A stretch of DNA of 64,000 nucleotides, taken from NCBI GenBank assembly GCA_964648465.1, contig CAZYMU010000008.1, positions 1 to 64,000 on the forward strand, in the 5' to 3' direction. Source of the stretch: Aminicenans sp964648465. Lineage in GTDB: Bacteria > Acidobacteriota > Aminicenantia > Aminicenantales > Aminicenantaceae. This document shows positions 34,136 to 43,900 of this stretch, piece by piece (positions within the stretch are counted from its first letter, which is position 1; each line of letters opens with the position of its first letter). The notes under the pieces were generated by a model, which saw nothing but the letters and a program-made list of their open reading frames with translations, did no database searches and was not told the origin of the DNA. A program made the translations under genes and the position numbers.

Positions 34136-35427
34136 GTGAAATTTTTCATAATGATAGCAGCCAAATCTGATATGCAGAGATCTGAACCATGGTTTCCATT
34201 TGCCCAGAAAAAAGCATCATCCCACGTGTGCATTCCCTGGAGAATCGAGCGGCCAAAAATGTCTTTTTTCTTGATTGAACCTTTCATGTCAAAACCATGC
34301 TCGGAAAGTGCAATTAAATCCGGCCCAAGTTTTACGTAAGGGCCTGAATAAATCTCTTCAGTATCAAATACTTTTCTGACAACTTTTTTCCCTTCATATT
34401 CGAGTTTTTCAAGTTTATGTGTAAGTTCTTGCTTTAGTGTGTTCTTTTCCGATTCTTTAACAGTGCCATTTAGGAATTTTTCTTTAAGGTTTAGATAAAT
34501 GCGGTTTGGATCCAGGGCAAAAGCACTGGTTGAAGGAGACATTTCGCTTAAATTTTTGGGGGAGGATGTATTGAAATGCAAGTAATTTTCTTTTTCTAAC
34601 CATGCATTCAAATATACTTCCTGTTCGATACCAGTGAATCCGTGGTCTGAAAGCATATAAAATCCTTCATCGCTTCCTGTAAGTTTGTGAAAAGCCACAT
34701 TGATTTCATTGATAAATTTGTCGATCTCCCTGTAATAATCTAAAAATTTCTGATTGTATATATGGTTTTCATCTTCATAGGCGTTCCATAAGAAATGCTG
34801 AAGCCTGTCAGTACCTGTGATGACTAGCTCGAAGTAATCCCAATCTTCTTTCCAGAAGGAATGGAAAGCTTCTTTGCGGCCTTTTAATGTAGTACTCAGT
34901 TCATTCCAAAGAAGTTCATGATCTTCCCTGGATTTAAATGTATCAATATCTATCTGATAGCCTATTTGTTCAAGAGTATATTTGACAGAAAAAGGATAGA
35001 CAGCTTTGGCCAGGTCGATTGCTACAAAACCTGAAATCAGAACACCATTGATTTTTCGTGCAGGGTAAGTCGAAGGTTGATTAATAACGATGCATCTTTT
35101 CTTTTGATTTCCGATGATGTCCCAAAATCTTTCTTTTTTTACATCGAGATAGTTTGGAAACCGGAGATCATAGGAGTTTTTTTTGAAGTCAGTAAATCCA
35201 AAGATGCCATGAGTCCCTGGGTTGGAACCAGTCATGAAGTCTGTCCAGCTTACAGAGGATATCTCAGGAAGGCTGGCCTTCATCTTGTGAAGATGTCCTG
35301 AATCAACAAGCATTCCTACATAAGGCATGACTCCTTTTTTAGCAAGATTGAGAAGGAGATAATGGGGAACTCCATCCAGACCTATAACACATACCCTATT
35401 TTTCGTTTTTTTCTTAAATAGTCTCAT
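34132..35427 (-). CDS. Alkaline-phosphatase-superfamily phosphodiesterase, short form
   Basis: 431 residues without an obvious signal peptide, so possibly cytoplasmic. Motifs: CVIGLDGVPHYLL, LPEISSVSWTDFMTG, TDRLQHFLWNAYED, YMLSDHGFTGIEQEVYLNAWL and NHGSDLCISD. It lacks the large insertion present in the two neighbours. First gene of the three-enzyme cluster; it is separated by 142 nt from the HD-GYP gene upstream on the same strand. Confidence 0.86.
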   Translation of the reverse strand: MRLFKKKTKNRVCVIGLDGVPHYLLLNLAKKGVMPYVGMLVDSGHLHKMKASLPEISSVSWTDFMTGSNPGTHGIFGFTDFKKNSYDLRFPNYLDVKKERFWDIIGNQKKRCIVINQPSTYPARKINGVLISGFVAIDLAKAVYPFSVKYTLEQIGYQIDIDTFKSREDHELLWNELSTTLKGRKEAFHSFWKEDWDYFELVITGTDRLQHFLWNAYEDENHIYNQKFLDYYREIDKFINEINVAFHKLTGSDEGFYMLSDHGFTGIEQEVYLNAWLEKENYLHFNTSSPKNLSEMSPSTSAFALDPNRIYLNLKEKFLNGTVKESEKNTLKQELTHKLEKLEYEGKKVVRKVFDTEEIYSGPYVKLGPDLIALSEHGFDMKGSIKKKDIFGRSILQGMHTWDDAFFWANGNHGSDLCISDLAAIIMKNFT

Positions 35428-35568
35428 GATAGTAACCTGTTCCTAAAAATATACTAATTGATATCATAATGTCTACAGGATTTAAATTATACGCTAGAAA
35501 AGCCAGAATAGGTAGTATGAATTTTGAGAACCACAGCCTCATACGCAGGATCGGGTGAATTATCCAGG

Positions 35569-36987
35569 CTATCTGGTCTGTGCTACGAAATAATCAGAAG
35601 CCTTTATATCATATTTATCATGGTCAAGAGATTTGACAATAGTCCTCGTGTACTTGTTTGTTTTTGGATCCATTTCCGTAAGGTCAACAATTTCTCCATC
35701 AAGTTTGTTACCCATTTCATCTGTGATCAGCTTCACTTTTGGCCTGAGCATATAGACAGTCTCCTGGTTTATTTCTACGACAATAGCGATTTCGCCCGAA
35801 TTAAGTAGAACCATGGTGCCAATTGGACAGGTTCCCATCATATCAACAAATACTTTAAGAATAAGAGGGTCAAACTCAGTACCGCTTTTTTCTAACATCA
35901 TGTTTATGGCTTCTTCCCTGGTGAAGTCTTTCTTTCGGTAGGGTCTTTTTGTTGTTATAGCATCGAAAAAATCTATGATTTTAACAATTTTACTGAAAAG
36001 GTTTATTGTTTTTTTCTCTGTGTATATTGGATATCCGGAATGGCCATCGGAAGTATGATGTTCCATGGCAACATGGATAGCTCTCACTGGAAGGCGGCTT
36101 AACTCTCTAAGTTCAATTAATTTTTCTGCACCGTAGTAAGGATGTTTTTCGATAATATTTCTCTCATCTTTATCAAGTTTACCGGGTTTTAAGAGAATTT
36201 CTTTTGGGATTTCCAATTTTCCTATATCGTGGAAAAATGCACTCATGCCCAAGTCAATCAGCTCATTTCTGTCAAGCCCAATTCTTTTTCCAAGTGAGAT
36301 TGACAATACACAGACGTTGACTGAGTGATTTAAAGTATATTCGTCAAAGTTTTTTATTGTTGTTAGACCGTAGAGGAAAGATTCGTTCTGTGTGATATTG
36401 TTGAATATTGACTGCATCAGCCTTCGGGTTGTCAGCAGCGGGAGCCTTTCATTTGCTTTCTGCTTTTTGAATGTTTCTTTCAGGTGCGTTATGCTCAAGA
36501 AAAAGATTTTTGCGGTGTCTTTTTTCTTATTGCTCAGCTCGTCGAATGGGGATATTTTTTCTATAGAAATATGTTTAATCCCGTACTGCTTGAATTCTTT
36601 TAGAAAATCTTCAAGTGTAATTTTTGACTTGGATCCTTTTTTCGTAAAAAGAATAATGAAATTTTTCAATTCTTCTTCGTTGAGTCCTGTTTTAAAACTT
36701 AGTATGCCAATTTCTCTTTTTGGAAATTCGTTAATAATGAATTTAAGCAGGAAGTAACTGGAAAACCCAAATTTGAGTCTTATCCCGTTAAAAAATAATG
36801 TGTTTTGGCGTAGCATAAAAGTAGCTTCTCCATCCACTTCTACAGCTTTTTGAATTAAATACAAAAGAGATTTTATTTGCCTTAGGAAGATGAGATTGTT
36901 GGACTCGTAGATTTTTGCTATTTTGATTGTCCAATTGAATCGATAAAGGATATCTATGGCATCTTTAATAGTTGTTTTTTCTTTCAT
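35569..36987 (-). CDS. HD-GYP domain protein (probable c-di-GMP phosphodiesterase)
   Basis: 472 residues. The N-terminal ~190 residues are an unassigned helical domain. The HD-GYP domain follows: NHSVNVCVLS, FFHDIGKLEIP (metal HD), EKHPYYGAEKL, AMEHHTSDGHSGYP and RPYRKKDF. In place of the usual HHERxDGxGYP this reads HHTSDGHSGYP, with the GYP triad kept, so c-di-GMP hydrolysis is likely. A C-terminal ~70-residue extension (VLLNSGEIAIVVEIN) follows. Its ATG overlaps the HEAT-repeat gene end by 4 nt. With the PilZ protein at 13931 it shows c-di-GMP signalling. Confidence 0.9.
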   Translation of the reverse strand: MKEKTTIKDAIDILYRFNWTIKIAKIYESNNLIFLRQIKSLLYLIQKAVEVDGEATFMLRQNTLFFNGIRLKFGFSSYFLLKFIINEFPKREIGILSFKTGLNEEELKNFIILFTKKGSKSKITLEDFLKEFKQYGIKHISIEKISPFDELSNKKKDTAKIFFLSITHLKETFKKQKANERLPLLTTRRLMQSIFNNITQNESFLYGLTTIKNFDEYTLNHSVNVCVLSISLGKRIGLDRNELIDLGMSAFFHDIGKLEIPKEILLKPGKLDKDERNIIEKHPYYGAEKLIELRELSRLPVRAIHVAMEHHTSDGHSGYPIYTEKKTINLFSKIVKIIDFFDAITTKRPYRKKDFTREEAINMMLEKSGTEFDPLILKVFVDMMGTCPIGTMVLLNSGEIAIVVEINQETVYMLRPKVKLITDEMGNKLDGEIVDLTEMDPKTNKYTRTIVKSLDHDKYDIKASDYFVAQTR

Positions 36988-38831
36988 TGGAGTCTCGTGC
37001 TGGAACTTTTTTCTTCGCCTTTGGAATTCTGCCTTTCAGTTTCATTTCTGTTTGACGAATTCTTGAGAGCAAGCTTACAAGCCCGTTTTACTTTCCTGTT
37101 GTGGCTCTTGGCCCCTTCTTCAAGAATTTTCATGGCTTCAGGATTTCCTGCGGTTTTCAGTGCTGAGATAGAACACAGACTTGTTTCAATATTTTTACGG
37201 TGGGAGAAAATAGTCGGTTTTTTCAAAATCTTCTTGAGAGCAGTCTTTGCTTCTGCAGCTTGACTTCTTGCCAAGAATTCCAGTAAAGTCGTTTTCTCCT
37301 TTTTTCCCTTTTTTACGAATGATTTGTTTTGGACTACCTTAAGGATATGTTCTACTATGGATTTATCTCCTGTATATTGGAGATTTTGAGCAGCAATAAT
37401 TCTCAGTTCTTCTTCCTCATCTGAAAGAAATGCCAATAGAATTTTATTTGCAGTATTGTTCTGAAATTTCCCCAAAGCTTTTATTGCATTAACCTTTATA
37501 GATTTGTTTTCATAGCTTATAAAGTTAGAGAGATACTGAACTGCGTTTTTGTCCTGACTTTTCTCTAAAATTGAAATGATTTCATTCGTGATGGCTGGGT
37601 GCTTATTTTGAGCAATATTCATGAGAGTTTTTAAATCGTGCTTGCCTATCTTTTTTAAAAGGGATAAAGCCTTTATGCGGAAATCAGGAGATTTGCTTTC
37701 TTTGTAGAGGTTGCTTAAAAGTGGAATGGCCTCAGGGCCCAGTATTTGTAGATATTCTAAGAGAGCATCAGGTTCCAGGATTTTACCTTTCTGGAAAGCA
37801 TCTTCAATGAGTGAAAGAAAATTTTTGTCTTTTATGTCTTTAAGGAATTTGTCAATAGAAACGGCTTTTCTGTCGGATTGAGAGGATAGAGATTTTTTAA
37901 GTTCGAGAATGAATTTGATGTTTTGTACAGCTCCGGGAAGATCTCCTTTTTTCAAAATATCCATATGGCATTGGTTTAATATATCCATAGTTTTTGAGAA
38001 TTCTTCTGGCCTATTTTCAATATAGAGTATTTCAACAAGTAAAGAGAGAAGTTCTTTCTTAGGCGAAAGTTTTCGATTTGAAAGAATCATATATTCTAGT
38101 TTTCTTTCTTCTTCATCAGTAAGGGATGACTTTTCGGCCTCACCGCTTGACTCAGGTTTGGATCCAGGTTTTTCTATTGAATCATTCAGAATCTTTTGCG
38201 CTAAAGTACTTTCTTTAAGAGCCTTTTGGTCTTCTGGATCAAGTTCTATTTTTCCGGTAAATAATTTATTTTTATCAAGTTTATACTCCATCTGTTGGAT
38301 TCCGGCTCCTATTTTTGATTCAAGAAAATCGTCCGGAGCGAAATATCTGATATTTGCAAAATCTTTTTCCCAGAGTGAAATAACAATGTCGCTTTCTTCT
38401 GCAGGAAGATTAGATGCAATTTTAATAACATCTAAAAAATCAAGGAATTCTTCCTTTTTCAGGCCTTTATAGAAGAATAAAATTTGAACACCGTCTTTAT
38501 GAAATAGAAAAGGAATACTTTTCCGGATTTGTATGTCAGTGAATACGGTTTCTCCACTGAAAGTAAAGGAAAATTCCTCAACACCGAGTTCCAATTTCCA
38601 GTATTTCTCCAGAAATATGCAAATTTTTTCATAGAGCTGATCTGTAAATTTAATTACATTTGCATGATCTTCAGAAAAAATTTTCATCTGTGCGAAGCTT
38701 TTTTCGAATAACTTTAGAATTTCTTTGACTATCTCTAGCTTTTCTCTATTGACTTTGAGGTTTTGATTTTTTTCTTGATTGTTTCGATGAGAATGGTTGT
38801 TTGAATTTTTGTTCAACTTATTTAGCACCAT
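36984..38831 (-). CDS. HEAT-repeat protein coupled to HD-GYP
   Basis: 615 residues. A helical N-terminal part (about 25-190) shares the general design of the HD-GYP neighbour's N terminus (VLFFYKGLKKEEFLDFLDVIK resembling LSFKTGLNEEELKNFIILF). Residues about 355-600 are HEAT/armadillo-type repeats (PLLSNLYKESKSPDFRIKALSLLKKIG, FISYENKSIKVNAIKALGKF, FLSDEEEELRIIAAQNLQ). No enzyme motif. Likely a scaffold acting with the HD-GYP protein; overlaps it by 4 nt. Confidence 0.82.
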   Translation of the reverse strand: MVLNKLNKNSNNHSHRNNQEKNQNLKVNREKLEIVKEILKLFEKSFAQMKIFSEDHANVIKFTDQLYEKICIFLEKYWKLELGVEEFSFTFSGETVFTDIQIRKSIPFLFHKDGVQILFFYKGLKKEEFLDFLDVIKIASNLPAEESDIVISLWEKDFANIRYFAPDDFLESKIGAGIQQMEYKLDKNKLFTGKIELDPEDQKALKESTLAQKILNDSIEKPGSKPESSGEAEKSSLTDEEERKLEYMILSNRKLSPKKELLSLLVEILYIENRPEEFSKTMDILNQCHMDILKKGDLPGAVQNIKFILELKKSLSSQSDRKAVSIDKFLKDIKDKNFLSLIEDAFQKGKILEPDALLEYLQILGPEAIPLLSNLYKESKSPDFRIKALSLLKKIGKHDLKTLMNIAQNKHPAITNEIISILEKSQDKNAVQYLSNFISYENKSIKVNAIKALGKFQNNTANKILLAFLSDEEEELRIIAAQNLQYTGDKSIVEHILKVVQNKSFVKKGKKEKTTLLEFLARSQAAEAKTALKKILKKPTIFSHRKNIETSLCSISALKTAGNPEAMKILEEGAKSHNRKVKRACKLALKNSSNRNETERQNSKGEEKSSSTRLQ

Positions 38832-38995
38832 TACTTTGTTTTTACACTTTTTTCCAGTATATAGTCAAGCAGCAGAAATTTGTATGTTATAAATTCGTGT
38901 GATAATATTGCCAAAGAGGATTTGAAGTGACAGGCAAAAAAATTTTATTCTGTTAAAAAAGTTACTATATCCTAGGTAATAGTAGAAGAAAAGCC

Positions 38996-39961
38996 GTGAA
39001 AAATATTGGATTAAAAGTAAGTGAAGTTAAGATAGGAATAAAAACAAATTCGCCGCATCTTTTAGAAAAAGACAGATTTTTCTGGTTGGATACTAATTTC
39101 TTGTCTGTGGATAAAGTGCCTTTCGAGGAAGCGAAAGATTCCCTTGTTGAAGTATGGGATAATATTGGCGGAACTCCTTTAGAGATAAAAAGGAACACAT
39201 TGTGTTTAAGAGGAAATTTTTCTGAACTGGAAAAAAAAGCTAACGATCCCAGATACTCAATTTTCGGCAATTTGGGAATTTTTTCTTCATGGGTACTCAG
39301 GGTGCTTGAAGAAACTCAGAATATTTATACTATACATGCATGTGGCCTTGTAAAAAGGAATAAGCTTATCATAATTCCTGGAGGTGCAGGAGCAGGGAAG
39401 TCTGTGCTTATTCTTTCCGCCTTAAGGAAAGGTTGGAAGATATTTTCCACTGAGTTTGTGCATTTCCGTGTAAAAGGTGGGATTGAGTTTTTTAAGGGTT
39501 CTTTAAAAGATACGGTTAGAGTGGATACTTTGAAATGCTATTTTCAGGATGTGGCAGAAGAGTTGGGAATAAGTTTAAAGGCAGAGATTGGAGGGAAAAT
39601 GGTTGTTGATTTATCATTATTCCAGACAGATGAGTATCAAATTCGACCATCTGATGTTATCTTGATTTTTCCTCATGTAGAGGAAAAAAGGGACAGAATT
39701 ATATGTGAGGAGCTGAAAGATAGGGAAATACTGTTGAGAAAACTTTTCCATAATGCATCTGACAAGATAGGTAAAAGCATCCTTCTTTACAGCAAACTGG
39801 CTGTACCTGGATTAGATTCGGTGCGACTCGGACAAAGAAGGAAAGAAAACCTGGAAAAATTTTTGCAGTCCGGAAAGGTTAAGAAATCTCTTTTGTGGAT
39901 TTCTGGTGTTAAAGAAGCAAGGGAAATCTTTGACAGAATAAATATAAATGAGTTTAATTAA
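38996..39961 (+). CDS. HprK-like P-loop kinase-fold protein
   Basis: 321 residues beginning with GTG. The ATP-binding loop PGGAGAGKS is near residue 130, preceded by HACGLVKRNKLI, as in HPr kinase/phosphorylase-like proteins. The overall pattern (TEFVHFRVKGGIEFFKGSLKDTVRVDT) suits the HprK/PEP-carboxykinase fold, but the second acidic catalytic stretch of true HprK is not obvious. A ribosome site is weak (GAAGAAAAGCC). The next gene starts 12 nt after its stop, so they are probably co-transcribed. No HPr gene is seen here. Confidence 0.65.
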   Translation: MKNIGLKVSEVKIGIKTNSPHLLEKDRFFWLDTNFLSVDKVPFEEAKDSLVEVWDNIGGTPLEIKRNTLCLRGNFSELEKKANDPRYSIFGNLGIFSSWVLRVLEETQNIYTIHACGLVKRNKLIIIPGGAGAGKSVLILSALRKGWKIFSTEFVHFRVKGGIEFFKGSLKDTVRVDTLKCYFQDVAEELGISLKAEIGGKMVVDLSLFQTDEYQIRPSDVILIFPHVEEKRDRIICEELKDREILLRKLFHNASDKIGKSILLYSKLAVPGLDSVRLGQRRKENLEKFLQSGKVKKSLLWISGVKEAREIFDRININEFN

Positions 39962-39973
39962 GGAGAAAACAGA

Positions 39974-40762
39974 ATGAAGGCATGGGAAGAATGTATTGAG
40001 TCTCCTGTTAAAGACAGGAGTGAGAAGCCTCGGGAAGATGGGATAACTATGATTCTTGATAAAGGTTTGGGCATACGGGCTATAAAGGACCTTGTAGAAA
40101 CAGCAGCATCCTATATAGATGTCGTAAAATTCAGTTTTGGGACTTCTGCTTTCTATTCAAAAGAAGTATGTCGGGAAAAGACAAGAATCCTGAAAGATGC
40201 AGATATTCATGTTATGCCAGGGGGAACATTTCTGGAGGTTGCCATATGGAAGGGGAAATATGATGCTTACCTTAAGCGGGCAGGTGAACTAGGTTTTGAT
40301 ATGATAGAAGTTTCTGACGGGACTGTAGAAATAGACTTTAAAACCAGGAAAGCTGCCATTAGGAAAGCAGTAGATGCTGGCTTTTTTGTCCTTTCTGAAG
40401 TCGGAAAAAAAGATCCTGCAGAAGAAGTTCCTTTGTCTGTTATACAGAAATTGATCTCTACGGACCTGGAGTGCGGTTCTTTCAAGGTCATTGTTGAAGC
40501 GAGAGAGGCAGGAAAAGGAGTAGGGATCTTTGATAAGGAAGGAAAAGTCAAAGAAGATGAAGTAACAAAGATCCTTTCTGGTGTCAAGGATCCAGATGCT
40601 CTTTTATGGGAGGCCCCGATCAAAAGCCAGCAGCAGTTTCTTATCATGAAGCTGGGTACAAATGTAAGCCTGGGAAATATTCCTCCAGGAGACATCCTGG
40701 CTTTAGAGGCTCTTCGACAGGGGCTGCGTGGAGACACACTGAAAAAGGCTTACAGAGGTTGA
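39974..40762 (+). CDS. Phosphosulfolactate synthase-like protein (ComA family)
   Basis: 262 residues, TIM-barrel fold. Family motifs: MILDKGLG, VVKFSFGTSAFY, VMPGGTFLEVA, GFDMIEVSDGT, VLSEVGKKDP, LWEAPIKSQQQFLIMKLG and NVSLGNIPPGDILALEALRQGLRGDT. In methanogens ComA adds sulfite to PEP for coenzyme M; in bacteria homologues serve sulfolactate formation or other roles. No comB or comC is adjacent, so the actual pathway is open. Ribosome site AAGGAG precedes the ATG. Confidence 0.87.
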   Translation: MKAWEECIESPVKDRSEKPREDGITMILDKGLGIRAIKDLVETAASYIDVVKFSFGTSAFYSKEVCREKTRILKDADIHVMPGGTFLEVAIWKGKYDAYLKRAGELGFDMIEVSDGTVEIDFKTRKAAIRKAVDAGFFVLSEVGKKDPAEEVPLSVIQKLISTDLECGSFKVIVEAREAGKGVGIFDKEGKVKEDEVTKILSGVKDPDALLWEAPIKSQQQFLIMKLGTNVSLGNIPPGDILALEALRQGLRGDTLKKAYRG

Positions 40763-40777
40763 ATTTTTAAATAGGGG

Positions 40778-40912
40778 AAAATGCCGATAACGGATTTAGA
40801 ATTTATTATAGATATGATATAGAACAAATTGGTTCTGAGAGTTTCATGAAGAATGATTCTGGCTGGTTGATATGGTTTAGTGGAATAGGCAGTTTTTATG
40901 AATAATCCAGTT
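40778..40912 (+). repeat. Diverged 123-bp element with right terminus
   Basis: AAAATGCCGATAA to GGCAGTTTTTATGAATAATCCAG. The interior (GGTTCTGAGAGTTTCATG...) matches the right halves of composite copies 1 and 4, but the terminal repeats have lost most of their pairing. The hairpin module is missing. It stands just upstream of the tricorn gene and its end lies 20 nt ahead of the start codon. Confidence 0.65.
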
Positions 40913-40932
40913 TTAATATGAAAGGAGGAATT

Positions 40933-43900
40933 ATGAAAACTAAAGTTTTGGCAGGATTAACTCTGCTTTTAGCATTAATTTGTGGATCAGCTTATGCTGG
41001 CAATGAGGCCCGTGTTCTGCGCTTTCCTGCTGTGTTTGGTGACCAGGTTGTTTTTAGCTATGCTGGAGATCTATATGCTGTCAGTTCAGCAGGCGGTATT
41101 GCCAGGAGGCTGACAAGCCATGAAGGATTTGAAGTATTTGCCCGATTTTCACCTGATGGAAAGTATATTGCTTTTACAGGAGAGTATGACGGAAATCGTG
41201 AAGTTTATTTGATACCGAAGGAAGGCGGGATTCCTAAAAGATTGACATATACTCCAACTCTGGGCAGGGATGATGTATCTGACAGGATGGGTCCGAATAA
41301 TATAGTCATAGGATGGAAGCATGATAGTAAGCATATAGTTTTCCGTTCGCGTATGAGGGAATGGAACGATTTTAATGGCCAGTTGTATCTGGCCTCAATA
41401 GAAGGCACAATTCCTGAACAGATTCCTTTGCCTAGAGGGGGATTCTGCTCGTTTTCTCCAGATGATAAGAAATTGGCGTATAACCGGGTTTTTCGCGAGT
41501 TCCGGACATGGAAGCGATACAGAGGTGGTATGGCCGATGATATCTGGGTTTATGATTTTGAGACGAAACAAGTTGAAAATATTACTGATAATCCGGCTCA
41601 GGATATAATTCCAATGTGGAGTGGAAACAAGATCTATTTTCTTTCTGATAGAGATGAAAATAAGAAAATGAATCTTTATGTCTATGATTGTGACAATAAA
41701 GAAATTAAAAAGCTTACAAGTTTTACTGAATTCGATATTAAATTTCCCTCCCTGGGTCCTGAGGCTATTGTCTTCGAAAATGGAGGATATATTTATAGGT
41801 TTGAATTAGCAAAAGGAGAAGCAGTTAAAGTTCCTGTGGTTATTGCTAATGATACGAATTCAAACCGGAACAAGATCATAAAAGTTTCTGATAGTATAAC
41901 AAATTATGAAATTTCTCCTGATGGAAAGCGAGCTTTATTTGGGGCACGTGGCGAGGTCTTTACTGTTCCTGTAAAGCATGGAAATACTCGCAACTTGACT
42001 AATACTTCAGGTGTTCATGAGAGGAATTCAAAATGGTCCCCTGATGGGAAGTGGATTGCTTATATCTCTGATTCGAGTGGGGAAGATGAGATTTATATTT
42101 TAGCACAGGACGGCTCAGGAAAACAGCAGCAGGTCACAAAAGATGCAGATACATATAAATATCAGATTTACTGGTCTCCGGATTCTAAGAAGATTCTCTG
42201 GAGTGATAAGCTTCTGCGCCTTAATTATGTCGGTATCCAGACAAAAAAAGTTACAGAAGTCGCCAGGGCGAAAGCCTGGGAAATAAATCAATACTGCTGG
42301 TCTCCTGACAGCAATTGGATTGCTTATGTAAAACCAGAACTCGAATCCATGATGGAGATTTATCTCTATAATATTGAAACAAAAAAGACAATTGAAGTTA
42401 CAGATGGATGGTACTCTTCTTATTCGCCTTGTTTTCATTCCGGAGGAAAGTATCTTTTCTTTGTTTCGGACAGGGATTTTAATCCTATCTTCAGCAGAAC
42501 AGAGTATAATCATTCATATCTATCTATGGGAAGAATCTATCTTGCTGCTTTGACTAAGGATATGAAGTCTCCTTTTGAACCTAAAAGTGACGAGGTATCT
42601 ATAAAAAAGGAAGAAACTGCGAAAACTGACAAATCCGGGAAAAAAGTAGAAACTAAGATAGATACGTCAGTAAAAAAAGTAGATGTTAAAATCGATCCTG
42701 AAGGCCTAAAAGAGAGGATTATTGCCCTGCCGATTCAAGTTGCAAATTACAGGAATATCACTTCTGTAAGTGATACAATCTATTACCTGAAAAGAGGGGA
42801 TAGAGACAGAAAAGTTTCTCTGAAAATGTTTGACTTGAAGGAACAGAAAGAAACAGATCTAGGAAACATCAATGGTTATGAAATTTCATACGATAAAAAG
42901 AAAATACTTGTCTCTCAGAATAAGGATTATGCCGTAATTAACCTTCCTAAATCAGTAATAAAAATAAAGGATAAGCTTGATCTATCCAAGATGGAAACAA
43001 AAATCAATATCAGGGAAGAATGGAATCAAATTTTTACTGAAAGCTGGCGGCAGATGAAGTATTTCTTCTATGCTCCTAATATGCATGGACTAGACTGGGA
43101 AAAAATGAAGCAACGTTATGAACCTTTGGCTAAGGCTGTTACTCATAGGGCGGACCTGACATATGTTATAGGAGAATTGATTGGAGAATTGAGTGTTGGC
43201 CATACTTATGTTGGAGGAGGCGATTTTATCCATCCGAAGAGAATAAATGTTGGAATGCTCGGAGCAAAATTTATGCGGGATGAGAAATCTGGTTACTATA
43301 AAATTACTAAAATAATGAAAGGTCAGAATTGGAATAAGTTCTTACGTTCTCCTCTAACTGAGATAGGGATAAATGTGAAGGAAGGAGATTATCTAATAGC
43401 CATAAACAACAAGCCTACAAACAGGATGAATAATATATATGAAACAATGCTGAACACTGTAGGAAAGCAGGTGACACTTCGAGTAAACACAAAACCTGAT
43501 GAAAAGGGAAGTAAGGAAGTTGTTGTCATCCCAGTTAAGGATGAGCTTTCACTGGTCTATTACAATTGGGTGCAGAACAATATTGATAAAGTTAGCAAAG
43601 CGACAAACGGAAAAGTAGGCTATATCCATATCCCTGACATGGGTGTGAGGGGTTTAAATGAATTTGTCAAACATTTTTATCCACAGCTTCGCAAAAAGGC
43701 TATTATTATCGATGTTCGCGGGAATGGCGGAGGAAGCGTTTCTCCTATGGTAGCCGAGCGTTTAAGACGGGAAATAGTAATGGTGGGTGTGGCGCGAAAT
43801 ACGGCTCCTGGAACTGACCCCGGAGCAGTCATGATAGGACCTAAAGTATGCCTGATGGATGAATTTTCAGCATCTGATGGTGACATATTCCCTTACCGCT

